From: Streptomyces sp. SCUT-3
GTDB lineage: Bacteria > Actinomycetota > Actinomycetes > Streptomycetales > Streptomycetaceae
Direction: 5' to 3'
Length of the DNA: 64,000 nucleotides
Assembly: GCF_014083985.1 (NCBI RefSeq)
Contig: NZ_CP046907.1
Location: forward strand, 2,894,001 to 2,958,000
A program made the translations under genes and the position numbers. Below the pieces are notes generated by a model. The model made no database searches and was not told the DNA's origin. It worked only from the letters and a program-made list of their open reading frames with translations. This document shows positions 13,401 through 22,853 of this stretch, one piece after another (the stretch's first letter is position 1; every line of letters starts with the position of its first letter).

Positions 13401-14165
13401 ATGGACGCGGAGAAGGCAGCCCCCGAAGCCGATGAGCGGGAGGGGCTGCCCGAGGCGCCGGAGCAGGCGCGGCAGGTCTTCGGCGAGCGCTTTCCCGACG
13501 CCGTCAGATATGCCGAGCTGCTGGCCGACGCAGGGGTGGGCAGAGGACTCATCGGGCCCCGCGAGGTGCCCCGGTTGTGGGAACGGCACCTGCTGAACTG
13601 CGCGGTGCTGGGCGAGGTCGTGCCTGCGGACGTCTCGGTGTGCGACGTCGGCTCGGGTGCCGGGCTGCCGGGTATCCCGCTGGCACTGGCGCGGCCGGAC
13701 CTGCGGATCACCCTGCTGGAGCCGCTGCTGAGGCGCACCGTCTTCCTGGAGGAGGCGGTGAAGCTGCTCGGCCTGGACAACGTCACCGTGGTGCGCGGAC
13801 GGGCCGAGGAGATGGTCGGCAAGCTGCCCGGGGTGGACGTGGTGACCGCGCGCGCGGTGGCGCCGCTGGACCGCCTGGCCGGCTGGGGGCTTCCGCTGCT
13901 GCGCCCGCACGGCCAGATGCTGGCGCTCAAGGGCGACACCGCGGAGGACGAGCTGAGGGCGGCGCAGGGCGCACTGCACAAGCTCGGCGCGGTGGACACC
14001 GAGGTCGTCCTGGCCGGCGAGGACATCGTGAACCCGGCGTCGACCGTGGTCCGGGTGCTGGTGGGAGAGAGCCCCGGCGGGGTTCGCGCGGCGACCCGGA
14101 GGGCCCGGGCGGCCCGCAGCAACCGCGCGTCCCGAACCGGCGGAGGCGGACGCCGCCGCCGCTGA
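13401..14165 (+). CDS. rsmG: 16S rRNA (guanine527-N7)-methyltransferase RsmG
   Basis: 254-residue SAM-dependent methyltransferase that makes m7G527 in 16S rRNA; loss of function in Streptomyces is known to give low-level streptomycin resistance. The SAM-binding motif [19 protein letters not shown] is clear, followed by [24 protein letters not shown] at 13401 is preferred; two in-frame GTG codons immediately before it (13395, 13398) share the same AGAGGG ribosome-binding site. The C-terminal tail is basic and Gly/Arg-rich. Ends before a classical terminator. Confidence 0.95.
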   Translation: MDAEKAAPEADEREGLPEAPEQARQVFGERFPDAVRYAELLADAGVGRGLIGPREVPRLWERHLLNCAVLGEVVPADVSVCDVGSGAGLPGIPLALARPDLRITLLEPLLRRTVFLEEAVKLLGLDNVTVVRGRAEEMVGKLPGVDVVTARAVAPLDRLAGWGLPLLRPHGQMLALKGDTAEDELRAAQGALHKLGAVDTEVVLAGEDIVNPASTVVRVLVGESPGGVRAATRRARAARSNRASRTGGGGRRRR

Positions 14166-14184
14166 ACCGGACCGTAATCCACAG

Positions 14185-14218
14185 CGGAGGGCGCCCCGAG
14201 CGGGCGCCCTCCGTTTTT
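14185..14218 (+). terminator. intrinsic terminator after rsmG
   Basis: 12-base-pair perfect stem (14185-14196 with 14202-14213), loop CGAGC, followed by TTTTT (14214-14218). It closes the rpmH-rsmG run. It is one of the few hairpins here with a real T-run. Confidence 0.9.
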
Positions 14219-14290
14219 GCTCCATACTGGCGGGGCAGGGCGGTGGTCCCGGTGTGTCTGTCCGCCGTCCGTCGGTGGTGCGGCCATCGT

Positions 14291-14304
14291 GTTTCACGTG
14301 AAAC
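14291..14304. other. parS: parS site
   Basis: Perfect GTTTCACGTGAAAC palindrome 190 bases upstream of the parA start. ParB-binding centromere-like site; the rest of 14219-14480 holds only the parA leader. Confidence 0.95.
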
Positions 14305-14480
14305 GTCGCTCACTGCTGCCAGGAATTCTCAACCGTGGCCGCGCGGCGGCCGCGGCCCGTGCCGAAAGGCCCGTCAAAAAAGCGGATTCCGTTGTCGGGG
14401 GGAGGACCTCACTGGTTCCCCGCGCCGAGGACATGGCAGGCTCTGTACAACGTGTGCCTGGAGTCGAGGAGGGTGAACCC

Positions 14481-15482
14481 TTGCGGTCCGATGCCAATGT
14501 CGCGGGACCGATGACCGATCCTGTCCCCGGTCCCCGCAGTGAGGCGGAGACGCCTCCGCCCATGGACGACGCCCCCTTCGGGCAGGCCGCCCGGCTGCCG
14601 GGGGACGCCCTGGGACGCACCGGCGGGAGGCTGCCCAGGCCCGACAAGACCCGGGTGGTCATCGTCGCCAACCAGAAGGGCGGGGTGGGCAAGACCACCA
14701 CCACGGTGAACCTCGCGGCCTCGCTGGCGACGCACGGGAACCGGGTCCTCGTCGTCGACCTCGACCCGCAGGGCAACGCCTCCACCGCGCTGGGGATCGA
14801 CCACCACGCGGAGGTGCCGTCCATCTACGACGTCCTCATCGACGGCAGGCCGCTGTCCGACGTGGTGCAGCCGGTCTCCGAGGTGGAGGGGCTCTTCTGC
14901 GCACCGGCCACCATCGACCTGGCCGGTGCGGAGATCGAACTGGTCTCGATGGTCGCCCGGGAGAGCCGGCTCAGACGGGCCATCGAGGCGTACGAGCAGC
15001 CCCTGGACTACATCCTCATCGACTGCCCGCCCTCGCTGGGCCTGCTGACGGTCAACGCCATGGTGGCCGGCGCCGAAGTTCTGATCCCCATCCAGTGCGA
15101 GTACTACGCGCTGGAAGGGCTGGGCCAGCTGCTGCGGAACGTGGAGCTGGTCCGGGGCCACCTGAATCCCGGGCTGCACGTCTCGACGATCCTGCTCACC
15201 ATGTTCGACGCCCGGACACGGCTGGCCTCCCAGGTGGCCGAGGAGGTGCGCAGCCACTTCGGCAAGGAGGTGCTGCGCACCAGCATTCCGCGGTCGGTCC
15301 GGATCTCGGAGGCGCCCAGCTACGGGCAGACGGTCCTGACGTACGATCCGGGATCCGCCGGTGCCCTGTCCTACCTTGAGGCGGCGCGGGAGATCGCGCT
15401 GCGGGGGGCCGGGGTCGCCGGGTTCGACGGGCAGGACGCCCACACGCACAGTCAGCACAGTACGCCGGAGGGGATGCAGTGA
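14481..15482 (+). CDS. parA: chromosome partitioning protein ParA
   Basis: 333-residue Walker-type ATPase that moves and organises ParB-parS complexes and, in Streptomyces, acts in sporulating hyphae. Deviant Walker [25 protein letters not shown], and Walker B region [15 protein letters not shown] are visible. I chose TTG at 14481 because GGAGGG lies 7 bases upstream; an in-frame ATG at 14433 would add 16 residues with a weaker site. The roughly 50 residues before the ATPase core are Pro-rich. The stop overlaps the parB GTG (GTGA). Confidence 0.94.
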   Translation: MRSDANVAGPMTDPVPGPRSEAETPPPMDDAPFGQAARLPGDALGRTGGRLPRPDKTRVVIVANQKGGVGKTTTTVNLAASLATHGNRVLVVDLDPQGNASTALGIDHHAEVPSIYDVLIDGRPLSDVVQPVSEVEGLFCAPATIDLAGAEIELVSMVARESRLRRAIEAYEQPLDYILIDCPPSLGLLTVNAMVAGAEVLIPIQCEYYALEGLGQLLRNVELVRGHLNPGLHVSTILLTMFDARTRLASQVAEEVRSHFGKEVLRTSIPRSVRISEAPSYGQTVLTYDPGSAGALSYLEAAREIALRGAGVAGFDGQDAHTHSQHSTPEGMQ

Positions 15483-16612
15483 GTGAACGACGCAGGGGGC
15501 TCGGCAGGGGGCTCGGTGCTCTGATCCCGGCGGCGCCGTCCGGCCCGGACGGCGCTGTTCCGCCGGTGGGGCAGAACGGCACCCTGTCCCCCGCTGCGGT
15601 CCCGGTGCTCGACCCGGAGCGGGGGGTGGCCGCGGCCAAGGTCGCGGGCATCGGGCAGCGGTCCGCACACGAGGCCGGATCCCCCGCGGGCCACCCGGAC
15701 GACGCCGTTTCACGTGAAACGGCTGCGGCCGGGGTGCAGTCGCCGGCTGGAGCGCACTTCGCCGAGCTGCCGTTGGACTCCATCACCCGCAACCCGCGAC
15801 AGCCGCGCAAGACCTTCGACGAGGACGCCCTCGCCGAACTGGTCACCTCCATCAAGGAAGTGGGGCTTCTCCAGCCGGTCGTGGTCCGCCAGACTGCTCC
15901 GGACCGCTACGAGCTCATCATGGGAGAGCGCCGCTGGCGCGCCACCCGTGAAGCCGGGCTGGACCGCATCCCGGCGATCGTCCGTGTCACCGAGGACGAC
16001 AAGCTCCTCCTGGACGCGCTCCTGGAGAACCTGCACCGGGCGCAGCTCAACCCGATCGAGGAGGCCTCCGCCTACGACCAGCTCCTCCGGGACTTCTCCT
16101 GCACGCACGAGGAGCTGGCCGATCGCATCGGCCGTTCGCGTTCCCAGGTCTCCAACACCCTGCGGCTGCTGAAGCTCCCGCCGTCGGTGCAGCGCCGGGT
16201 GGCGGCCGGAGTGCTGTCCGCGGGACACGCCCGGGCACTGCTCGCCGTGAACGAGCCGGACGAGCAGGACCGGCTCGCCCACCGCATCGTGGCCGAGGAG
16301 CTGTCGGTGCGGGCGGTCGAGGAGATCGTGAAGCTGATGGGGACGGAGGAGGGCGCCGGGCGCCGCCCCAAGGGCCCCCGGGCGGGCAAGCGGCTGTCGC
16401 CGGCCCTGAGCGACCTCGCCACGAGGCTGTCCGACCGCTTCGAGACCCGGGTGAAGGTGGACCTGGGGCAGAAGAAGGGCAAGATCGTCGTCGAGTTCGC
16501 CTCGATGGAGGACCTGGACCGGATCCTCGGGGCGCTGGCTCCGGAGGAGAGCGGGGTCCTGGAGCAGAGCCTGCCGGCCGGTGACGCGGGCGGCACACCG
16601 GACAGCGACTGA
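15479..16612 (+). CDS. parB: chromosome partitioning protein ParB
   Basis: 377-residue CTP-dependent DNA clamp that loads at parS. N-terminal ParA-interaction motif [13 protein letters not shown], variable linker, ParB/Srx CTPase domain ([29 protein letters not shown] near residue 145), helix-turn-helix ([19 protein letters not shown]), and C-terminal dimerisation domain. The gene carries its own parS site in the linker, read as Val-Ser-Arg-Glu-Thr. GTG start overlaps the parA stop. Confidence 0.97.
   Translation: MSERRRGLGRGLGALIPAAPSGPDGAVPPVGQNGTLSPAAVPVLDPERGVAAAKVAGIGQRSAHEAGSPAGHPDDAVSRETAAAGVQSPAGAHFAELPLDSITRNPRQPRKTFDEDALAELVTSIKEVGLLQPVVVRQTAPDRYELIMGERRWRATREAGLDRIPAIVRVTEDDKLLLDALLENLHRAQLNPIEEASAYDQLLRDFSCTHEELADRIGRSRSQVSNTLRLLKLPPSVQRRVAAGVLSAGHARALLAVNEPDEQDRLAHRIVAEELSVRAVEEIVKLMGTEEGAGRRPKGPRAGKRLSPALSDLATRLSDRFETRVKVDLGQKKGKIVVEFASMEDLDRILGALAPEESGVLEQSLPAGDAGGTPDSD
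15707..15720. other. parS: parS site inside parB
   Basis: Perfect GTTTCACGTGAAAC inside the parB coding sequence, in frame as V-S-R-E-T within the variable linker. Confidence 0.95.
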
Positions 16613-16620
16613 CCCGTGCC

Positions 16621-16656
16621 GCGGAGGCGTTCCGCCGTACGGCGGAACGCCTCCGC
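16621..16656. terminator. 36-bp perfect palindrome after parB
   Basis: Perfect inverted repeat: 16-base arms (16621-16636, 16641-16656) around the self-complementary centre GTAC. Begins 9 bases after the parB stop; probable terminator, without a T-run. Confidence 0.75.
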
Positions 16657-16666
16657 AGGGAAGTAC

Positions 16667-16710
16667 CGAAGGAGCGGCGCGTGTCCTGCAGGACACGCGC
16701 CGCTCCTTCG
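16667..16710. terminator. 44-bp perfect palindrome
   Basis: Perfect inverted repeat: 20-base arms (16667-16686, 16691-16710) around the self-complementary centre TGCA. Follows the first palindrome by 10 bases; together they insulate parB from the next gene. Confidence 0.75.
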
Positions 16711-16824
16711 GCCGATGCGAGGTGTCGGTGCACGTCGGCGCGGATACGATCCGAACGGGCACGGCGCACGTCCGCGTCACCGTGTTCCCGGTCATCCGGC
16801 GTCATGGAATGAGGGTCTGACTCG

Positions 16825-17442
16825 ATGGGCCGCCGACTCGCGCCTCTCACCCTGGACAACCTCCCCGACCTGCCGAAACGCTGCCGGTCCTGCGTCTTCT
16901 GGGAACTGGACCCGGTCAGCGGCGAGGCGGCGGTACAGGCGGGCAAGCCAGGGCTGGAGAAGGAGGCATGGATCTCCGCCGTGCTGCTGGAGTGGGGGTC
17001 CTGCGGCCGGGTGGTCTACGTGGACGACAACCCGGCCGGGTTCGTCCTCTACGCCCCCCCGGCTTACGTACCGCGCTCCAACGCCTTCCCCACGAGCCCG
17101 GTCTCGCCCGATGCCGTCCAGCTGATGACCGCCCGGATCATGCCCGGCTTCCAGGGCCAGGGCCTGGGCAGGGTGATGGTGCAGACGGTGGCCAAGGACC
17201 TGGTGCGGCGCGGCTTCAAGGCTGTCGAGGCGTTCGGCGACTCGCACTGGGAGGAGCCGGCCTGCGTGCTTCCGGCCGACCACCTGCTGTCGGTCGGCTT
17301 CAAGACGGTCCGCCCCCATCCCCGCTTCCCCAGACTGAGGCTGGAGCTGAGGACCGCGATCTCCTGGAAGGAGGACGTGGAGCTGGCCTTGGACCGCCTC
17401 CTCGGCGCTGTCCAGAAGGAGCCCGCACTGCGCCCGCTGTGA
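16825..17442 (+). CDS. GNAT family N-acetyltransferase
   Basis: 205-residue protein of the Gcn5-related acetyltransferase fold. The acetyl-CoA-binding motif A is visible as MPGFQGQGLGRVMVQTVAKD near residue 112. The N-terminus has a Cys-containing segment (KRCRSCVFWELDP) seen in Streptomyces homologues. ATG at 16825 lies about 115 bases after the parB palindromes, so it has its own promoter. The substrate is unknown. A hairpin at 17475-17510 separates it from the convergent trxA. Confidence 0.85.
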   Translation: MGRRLAPLTLDNLPDLPKRCRSCVFWELDPVSGEAAVQAGKPGLEKEAWISAVLLEWGSCGRVVYVDDNPAGFVLYAPPAYVPRSNAFPTSPVSPDAVQLMTARIMPGFQGQGLGRVMVQTVAKDLVRRGFKAVEAFGDSHWEEPACVLPADHLLSVGFKTVRPHPRFPRLRLELRTAISWKEDVELALDRLLGAVQKEPALRPL

Positions 17443-17474
17443 CGGGCCCCGAAGGGCCGGGACCGCGACAGGCA

Positions 17475-17510
17475 TGAGGCCGCCCCCCGCGGAAGCGGGG
17501 AGCGGCCTCA
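17475..17510. terminator. bidirectional terminator between GNAT gene and trxA
   Basis: Hairpin with outer arms TGAGGCCGC (17475-17483) and GCGGCCTCA (17502-17510) and a C-rich/G-rich inner stem, one bulge, loop GGAA. It sits between convergent genes. Confidence 0.75.
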
Positions 17511-17526
17511 CAGGGCCGGGACGGCC

Positions 17527-17856
17527 TCAGCCGATGAAGTCCGCCAGGGACCGGAGGATCACTGCCTTCGGCTTGGCGCCGACGATGGTCTTGACGACCT
17601 CGCCGCCCTGGTAGACGTTCATCGTCGGGATCGACATCACGCCGTACTTGGCGGCGGTCGCCGGGTTCTCGTCGATGTTGAGCTTCACGATGGAGATCTT
17701 GTCGCCGTGCTCCTGGGCGATGGCCTCAAGGGCAGGGGCGACCTGGCGGCACGGGCCGCACCATTCGGCCCAGAAGTCGACCAGGACGGGCTTGTCGCTC
17801 TTGAGGACCTCGGCCTCGAAGGAAGCATCGGTCACGGACTTGGTGGCACCGGCCAC
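17527..17856 (-). CDS. trxA: thioredoxin
   Basis: 109-residue cytoplasmic disulfide reductant. Active site WCGPC in FWAEWCGPCRQVAPALEAI near residue 32, cis-Pro in SIPTMNVYQGG, and full family length. GTG start at 17856 with AAGGAG 5 bases upstream; the frame extends upstream into trxB but lacks a second site. It lies 76 bases downstream of trxB, with a hairpin in the gap, in the classical trxB-trxA order of Streptomyces. Confidence 0.96.
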   Translation of the reverse strand: MAGATKSVTDASFEAEVLKSDKPVLVDFWAEWCGPCRQVAPALEAIAQEHGDKISIVKLNIDENPATAAKYGVMSIPTMNVYQGGEVVKTIVGAKPKAVILRSLADFIG

Positions 17857-17887
17857 GTCTTCTCCTTGGATCGTGTTGGTGGGGGGA

Positions 17888-17918
17888 GGGGTGGTCCGGC
17901 CCGGGGCCGGACCACCCG
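17888..17918. terminator. hairpin between trxB and trxA
   Basis: 13-base-pair stem (17888-17900 with 17906-17918), loop CCGGG. It could attenuate read-through from trxB into trxA or stabilise the upstream message; role inferred. Confidence 0.5.
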
Positions 17919-17932
17919 GGGAACGGCTGCCC

Positions 17933-18919
17933 TCAGAGAGCGGCCGCGGTCTTCTCGGGTTCGGCGGTCCTGTCGCTGCCGGGGCCGTCCGCGAGGGCGG
18001 CGAGGTGGCGTTCGGCGTCCAGGGCTGCGGAGCAGCCGGTGCCTGCGGCGGTGATGGCCTGGCGGTAGGTGTGGTCGACCACGTCGCCGGCGGCGAAGAC
18101 GCCGGTGAGGTTGGTGCGGGTGGAGGGGGCGTCGACCTTGAGGTAGCCCTCCTCGTCGAGCTCCAGCTGGCCGGTGAACAGTTCGGTGCGCGGGTCGTGG
18201 CCGATGGCGATGAACAGTCCGGTGACGGGCAGCTCGGAGGTGTCACCGGTCTTGGTGTTACGCAGGGTCACACCGGTGAGCTTGGTGTCGCCGTGGATGG
18301 CGGCGACCTCGCTGTCCCAGGCGAAGGTGATCTTGGGGTCGGCGAAGGCGCGTTCCTGCATGGCCTTGGAGGCGCGCAGGGTGTCGCGGCGGTGGACGAC
18401 GGTGACGGACTTGGCGAACCGGGAGAGGAAGGTGGCCTCTTCCAGGGCGGTGTCGCCGCCGCCCACCACGGCGATGTCCTGGTCGCGGAAGAAGAAGCCG
18501 TCGCAGGTGGCGCACCAGGAGACGCCGCGCCCGGAGAGGGTGTCCTCGCCCGGCAGGCCGAGCTTGCGGTGCTGGGAGCCGGTGGTGACGATGACGGCCC
18601 TGGCGCGGTGGACGGTGCCGGCCGAGTCGGTGACGGTCTTGATCTCGCCGGTCAGGTCGACGGCCACGACGTCGTCGGGGATCAGCTCGGCGCCGAAGCG
18701 CTCGGCCTGGGCACGCATGTTCTCCATCAGCTCCGGGCCCATGATGCCGTCGCGGAAGCCGGGGAAGTTCTCCACCTCGGTGGTGTTCATCAGCGCGCCG
18801 CCGGCGGTGACGGCGCCCTCGAACACCAGGGGCTTCAGGGAGGCACGGGCGGTGTAGAGCGCGGCGGTGTAACCCGCCGGTCCGGACCCGATGATGATCA
18901 CGTTGCGGACGTCGCTCAC
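17933..18919 (-). CDS. trxB: thioredoxin-disulfide reductase
   Basis: 328-residue flavoenzyme transferring electrons from NADPH to thioredoxin. N-terminal FAD motif [19 protein letters not shown], redox-active CATC in [11 protein letters not shown] near residue 140, NADPH motif [12 protein letters not shown], and FAD motif [12 protein letters not shown]-terminal extension of about 20 residues is charged and variable. GTG start with GAGGAAG upstream. Preceded by a SigR-type promoter, so disulfide stress should induce it. Confidence 0.97.
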   Translation of the reverse strand: MSDVRNVIIIGSGPAGYTAALYTARASLKPLVFEGAVTAGGALMNTTEVENFPGFRDGIMGPELMENMRAQAERFGAELIPDDVVAVDLTGEIKTVTDSAGTVHRARAVIVTTGSQHRKLGLPGEDTLSGRGVSWCATCDGFFFRDQDIAVVGGGDTALEEATFLSRFAKSVTVVHRRDTLRASKAMQERAFADPKITFAWDSEVAAIHGDTKLTGVTLRNTKTGDTSELPVTGLFIAIGHDPRTELFTGQLELDEEGYLKVDAPSTRTNLTGVFAAGDVVDHTYRQAITAAGTGCSAALDAERHLAALADGPGSDRTAEPEKTAAAL

Positions 18920-19035
18920 GGGCGTCTTCCTCGTCTCTGCCGACTCTTCGTCATGACCTCGGGGAGGAGCACGATGCCCTCGTCCCGAAGATGCCCCCCG
19001 GGAATGTTGTTACCCGGGAAGCCGTCATCTCGCCC

Positions 19036-19062
19036 AACCGATCCTAGGTGCCCGGCATTCCC
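19036..19062 (-). promoter_or_regulatory. SigR-type promoter of trxBA
   Basis: On the minus strand GGGAAT (19062-19057), 18 bases, then GTT (19038-19036): an exact match to the SigR consensus GGGAAT-N18-GTT. It lies about 117 bases upstream of the trxB GTG. trxBA is a known SigR target in Streptomyces coelicolor under thiol oxidative stress. Confidence 0.85.
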
Positions 19063-19115
19063 GGGTGCCCGGGGGCGGGCGGAACGGGCGCGTGACGGGT
19101 CGGCCGCGGGGCGGG

Positions 19116-20213
19116 TCAGCCGCGGGGCAGGGCGCGGTGGAGGAGGAGCTCGCACGAGGCGCTGTCGACCAGGTACGCGTCCACCTGTCCGGGGTCCGAC
19201 TCGTCGGCCATGACGACCAGGACCGAGGGCGCGTCCTCGTAGCGGCCGCTCTCGACGGCCAGCGGCGTGTCCGCGGGGCGCCCGGTCCCCCGCAGCGCAC
19301 AGGCGTCGGCCGTGGCACCGGGGGACGGCGCCGCCTTCGTGGCGGGACCCTCCGAGTTGCGCATCGGTGCGTTCTCGCCGCCCTGGAGGCCGAAACCGTG
19401 CTGGGTGGTTCCGGGGAGGAGCGCGTCGACGCTCGCCGGGAGGTTCTCCCGGGTGAAGACCTTCTCCTTGAGGTCCCCGTCGTGCACGGCGCTCGCGGAG
19501 CTCTTGGCATTCCCGTCGGCGGAGAACAGGCCCGGGACCTGGAGGAACCAGCCGCCGAAGCCGATCAGGGCGGCCGCGCAGGCCGTGGTCAGCACGACCC
19601 TGCTCCAGCGGCGACGCGGCCGCGTCCGGCCGGGGCCGCCCGCCCCGGCCGGACGCCCGTCGGGGCGGGGCGCAGGGCGGCTCGTGGAGCCCCTTCCGGG
19701 ACGGTCGCCTACAGGACCGGCCGACGGGCGTCGTGTTTCACGTGAAACACGGGACCCGGGCCTGAGCTGTCCGCTCGCCCCCTTCCCTCCCTTCTCCCCG
19801 TCCTCCGCGGCATGCGTCCGGGGCGCGGGAGAGGAGGTGTGCGAGGTGGCGGCCGGATCCCAGGTGTCCCACGCCTCGTCGCCGGCCAGGAGGGCGAGGA
19901 GCGCGGGATCGGCGTCCTCGGCACCGGGCACGTCACCCGGTTCGCCCTGCCGCTCCGGGGACGTCGCGTCCAGCAGGGCCTCGGCGGCGAGTGCGGCGTC
20001 GATGCGGCCGGCCACGTCGTCCGGCATGCGGGACGGACCGGGAAGGGTGCCGAGCAGCGAGCGGATCTCCTCCAGGGAGTCCCGCACCTCGGCGCACAGG
20101 GGGCAGAGGGCCAGATGCGCGCGGACGTCCGCGGACCGCTCCAGTGGCAGGGCGCCCTCGGCGAGCGCGGAGATCTCGGTGACCTCGGGGTGCTCCCCCG
20201 TCGCGGATGTCAC
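19116..20213 (-). CDS. zinc-finger (ZAS-type) anti-sigma factor
   Basis: 365-residue membrane anti-sigma factor. The N-terminal cytoplasmic ZAS-like domain has the H-x3-C-x2-C motif (VRAHLALCPLCAEVRDSL) near residue 30. A Pro/Arg-rich linker, then one transmembrane segment (VVLTTACAAALIGFGGWFL) near residue 205, leave the rest outside the cell. Its GTG overlaps the stop of the adjacent ECF sigma gene, so the two are co-translated and this is almost surely its inhibitor. A parS site lies inside the linker coding region. Confidence 0.85.
   Translation of the reverse strand: MTSATGEHPEVTEISALAEGALPLERSADVRAHLALCPLCAEVRDSLEEIRSLLGTLPGPSRMPDDVAGRIDAALAAEALLDATSPERQGEPGDVPGAEDADPALLALLAGDEAWDTWDPAATSHTSSPAPRTHAAEDGEKGGKGASGQLRPGSRVSRETRRPSAGPVGDRPGRGSTSRPAPRPDGRPAGAGGPGRTRPRRRWSRVVLTTACAAALIGFGGWFLQVPGLFSADGNAKSSASAVHDGDLKEKVFTRENLPASVDALLPGTTQHGFGLQGGENAPMRNSEGPATKAAPSPGATADACALRGTGRPADTPLAVESGRYEDAPSVLVVMADESDPGQVDAYLVDSASCELLLHRALPRG
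19735..19748. other. parS: parS site inside the anti-sigma gene
   Basis: Perfect GTTTCACGTGAAAC within the linker region of the anti-sigma gene, again read in frame as V-S-R-E-T on the coding strand. Confidence 0.95.
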
Positions 20214-20887
20214 AGCCCTCCACCTCCGTCCTTGCGCGCCGGTGTCCCTGGGACGGATGCGCTCTCCGTCCGGTTCCCTCCCCCTCCGGCACCCCGGTTA
20301 CCCCTGGTGTCGCTCCGGAGGTGGACAAGGAGCGGAAGGAGTTTGGCCCGACCCCGCGCGCAACGGCTCTTCACCGTACCCGTGGGCACGTCCAGTATCC
20401 GGGCAGCCTCGGCCACCGGGTAGCCCTGCATGTCCACCAGCACCAGAGCGGCGCGCTGCTCGGGCGGCAGCGTGCCGAGGGCGCGGACGAGCTCGCGGTG
20501 CAGCTCGCCGCGCTCCGCCGGAGCGGCTGCGGACTCGTGGGGCTCGAGGAGGGACTCGAACCGCTCGGCGTCGGAGACCGGGTCGCTGCGCCGGGAGGCT
20601 GCCTTGCGGGCCCGGTCGAGGCAGGCGTTGACGACGATCCGGTGCAGCCAGGTGGTGACGGCGGAACGCCCCTGGAAGGTGCGGGCCGCGCGGAACGCGG
20701 AGACCAGCGCGTCCTGGACGGCGTCGGCGGCCTCCTCGGGGTCGCCCAGGGTCCGCAGGGCGACCGCCCACAGGCGGTCGCGGTGGCGGCGGGCCAGCTC
20801 GCCGAAGGCGTCACCGTCGCCGGCGACGTGCAGCACGAGAAGATCCGCGTCCGCGGTCCCGTCGTACGGGTTGCGCTGCTCGACCAC
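20210..20887 (-). CDS. sigM: ECF RNA polymerase sigma factor (SigM-like)
   Basis: 225-residue group IV sigma factor. Region 2 spans about 20-95 (DAFGELARRHRDRLWAVALR; TWLHRIVVNACLDRARK), and region 4 is LPPEQRAALVLVDMQGYPVA with helix-turn-helix EAARILDVPTGTVKSRCARGR near 175. GTG at 20887 has a GGGGAGGGGG ribosome-binding site. The stop overlaps the anti-sigma start (GTGA). The location upstream of trxBA matches the gene named sigM in Streptomyces annotations; the stimulus is not evident. Confidence 0.9.
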   Translation of the reverse strand: MVEQRNPYDGTADADLLVLHVAGDGDAFGELARRHRDRLWAVALRTLGDPEEAADAVQDALVSAFRAARTFQGRSAVTTWLHRIVVNACLDRARKAASRRSDPVSDAERFESLLEPHESAAAPAERGELHRELVRALGTLPPEQRAALVLVDMQGYPVAEAARILDVPTGTVKSRCARGRAKLLPLLVHLRSDTRGNRGAGGGGNRTESASVPGTPARKDGGGGL

Positions 20888-20936
20888 GTTCCCCCTCCCC
20901 TGGCTCCCCCGCGTGGTTTCCCCCGCGTGCGGTCCG

Positions 20937-22853
20937 CTACTCGCCCTCGCCCCGAACCGTGATCTCCGAGATCCCGCCCCGGTACTGGCCCGTGGTCTCC
21001 GGAGCGAGCGCGCTGATGCGGACGAGGACGTAGCGGGTCTCCACCGGCTCGGCGGCGGACACCTTGAGCTCCTTGCCCACCGACTGCTCCTGCGAGATCC
21101 GCTCGGGGAAGTCGGCGAGGGCGGTGGGGGCGGAGGCGTCGGGGGCGGCGGCCAGGACCTCCACCGTCTGCCCGGGCAGGTACATCTTCGCCTCGACGTC
21201 CGTGACCTTCCGGACACTGCCGAGGTCGACCACGATGCCGCTGCCGTTGCCGCGGTCCGGCAGGTTGCCGAAGTTCGCGAACCCCTTGAAGTGCAGGGTT
21301 ATCCAGGAGGAGGAGTCGTCCCCGTCCACGGCCTTGGGCGCGTCGGCAGGCTTCATCGCCCCCTTGAGCGGCGAGAACTCGGTCGCCGACGTGATGTCGA
21401 GGGGCACCGAGGGCTTGGGACTGTTCCCCCCGGTGGCCCCGGAGGAGGTCTCCGTCGAGTCCTGGCTGCTCTTCCGCCCGTTCATCAGGGTGTCGGCCAG
21501 CTGCCAGCTGCCCAGGCCCAGGGCCGCGATCAGCAGGGCGGAGACACCCCACTTGAGGACCTTGCCCGTGCGCCCGGGGAGGGCCGGCGGCGGCGGTGGG
21601 ACCGGAGCCGGCCGCGGGGCGGCGTTGTGCGGACCGCGGGCGGGAGGCTGCCGGTAGCCGCTGCCCCGGTACGGGTTCACCTCCGGCTCCGGAGGCCGGA
21701 TCTTCGGCAGGGCGGCCACCGCCTTGGCCAGCTCCTCCGGAGTGGTGCACGGCTCCTCGTGGCGTGACGAGGCGGAACCGTCGTGCACCAGGGCGCGCAT
21801 GGCCAGCTCGGACAGACCGCGGTGGACACCGGCGCGCACCTGGTCCGGGGCGACCATCCCTATGTCCGCGGGCAGACCGGAGAGGCCGTGGGCGTCGTCC
21901 GGGTACGGCCAGCGCTGGGTGAGGGCGGCGTAGAGCAGGGCGCCGATCGCCTCGGTGTCGTCGCGCTGCGGGGTGTCGGACTGCTTGCCCAGCAGCGCGG
22001 CGGAGACGGCCAGGCCGCGGACGCGGTACTGGCCGGACTCGGTGCGCAGCACGGTGCCCGGGTGGAGGCACAGGTGGGACAGGCCCTCCCGGTGCGCGGC
22101 GGCCATCGCCTGGGAGAGCTGGGAGACGAGGCGGTGGGCGTCGTAGGGCTCCATCGGCCCGGCAGCCAGGACCGCGGTCAGATCGACGGCGTCCGGAAGC
22201 CACTCGTGGACGACCCAGACGAGATCCTTCTCCTCGACCGCGTCGAGGACCTGCACGAAGCGGGGGTCGCCCAGCAGGGCCGCGGAGCGGGCCGCGGCGA
22301 GCACGCTGCGGGCCCGGGGGTGCTCGGCGGGCAGGACGTGCACGCCGACGGCACGCCGCAGCTTCTCGTCGACGGCGCGCCAGCTGCTGAAGCCCTGCGT
22401 CCGGGTCAGGCACTCCTCGAGGCGGTACCGGCGGGCGAGCTTGTGCCCGCTGTGGAGGTCCGGGGTGGCGGGCAGGACGCCGCTGTCGGCGTCGTAGATG
22501 ACGACGGAGGGCTCCGCCACGGTGTCCGCGGAGGGGCCGCTCCCGGCGTCCGCGGCGGACGGGGCGGACGGGGCGGACGGGGCGTTCTCCACCGTCTCCG
22601 CGTCCGCGTCCGCAGGCACTCGGGCGCCGGGGGTGCCGGAGGTGCCGGAGGCGTCGGGGGACGTGCCGCCGGTCCCCGTGGCCGTCTCCCCGGGACCTTC
22701 CGCTCCTGCGCCGCCCGCCTCCGCGTCGGCCTGTGCGCCGCCGGGCTTCCGTGCTGTCACCCCGTCGGCCGTGGCACCGTCCGCATGCGCGGCGAGCGGC
22801 GACCGGCCGCTCTCCTTGGCCACGTCGACGGCAGCCGTGCTCCGATCCGCCAC
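20937..22853 (-). CDS. membrane pseudokinase with extracellular discoidin-like domain
   Basis: 638 residues. An acidic, low-complexity N-terminus (about 1-115) precedes a protein-kinase-like domain (about 120-390). Catalytic motifs are degenerate: the HRDLKPxN loop reads HLCLHPGTVL, and no DFG is found (RVRGLAVSAAL instead). A Pro-rich stretch, one transmembrane helix near 431-455 (WGVSALLIAALGLGSWQL), then an extracellular beta-rich region resembling F5/8-type carbohydrate-binding modules follow. In Mycobacterium tuberculosis the same pieces are fused to MurJ/MviN (Rv3910), and this gene lies directly downstream of murJ. GTG at 22853 was chosen for its AGGAG site. Confidence 0.8.
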   Translation of the reverse strand: MADRSTAAVDVAKESGRSPLAAHADGATADGVTARKPGGAQADAEAGGAGAEGPGETATGTGGTSPDASGTSGTPGARVPADADAETVENAPSAPSAPSAADAGSGPSADTVAEPSVVIYDADSGVLPATPDLHSGHKLARRYRLEECLTRTQGFSSWRAVDEKLRRAVGVHVLPAEHPRARSVLAAARSAALLGDPRFVQVLDAVEEKDLVWVVHEWLPDAVDLTAVLAAGPMEPYDAHRLVSQLSQAMAAAHREGLSHLCLHPGTVLRTESGQYRVRGLAVSAALLGKQSDTPQRDDTEAIGALLYAALTQRWPYPDDAHGLSGLPADIGMVAPDQVRAGVHRGLSELAMRALVHDGSASSRHEEPCTTPEELAKAVAALPKIRPPEPEVNPYRGSGYRQPPARGPHNAAPRPAPVPPPPPALPGRTGKVLKWGVSALLIAALGLGSWQLADTLMNGRKSSQDSTETSSGATGGNSPKPSVPLDITSATEFSPLKGAMKPADAPKAVDGDDSSSWITLHFKGFANFGNLPDRGNGSGIVVDLGSVRKVTDVEAKMYLPGQTVEVLAAAPDASAPTALADFPERISQEQSVGKELKVSAAEPVETRYVLVRISALAPETTGQYRGGISEITVRGEGE

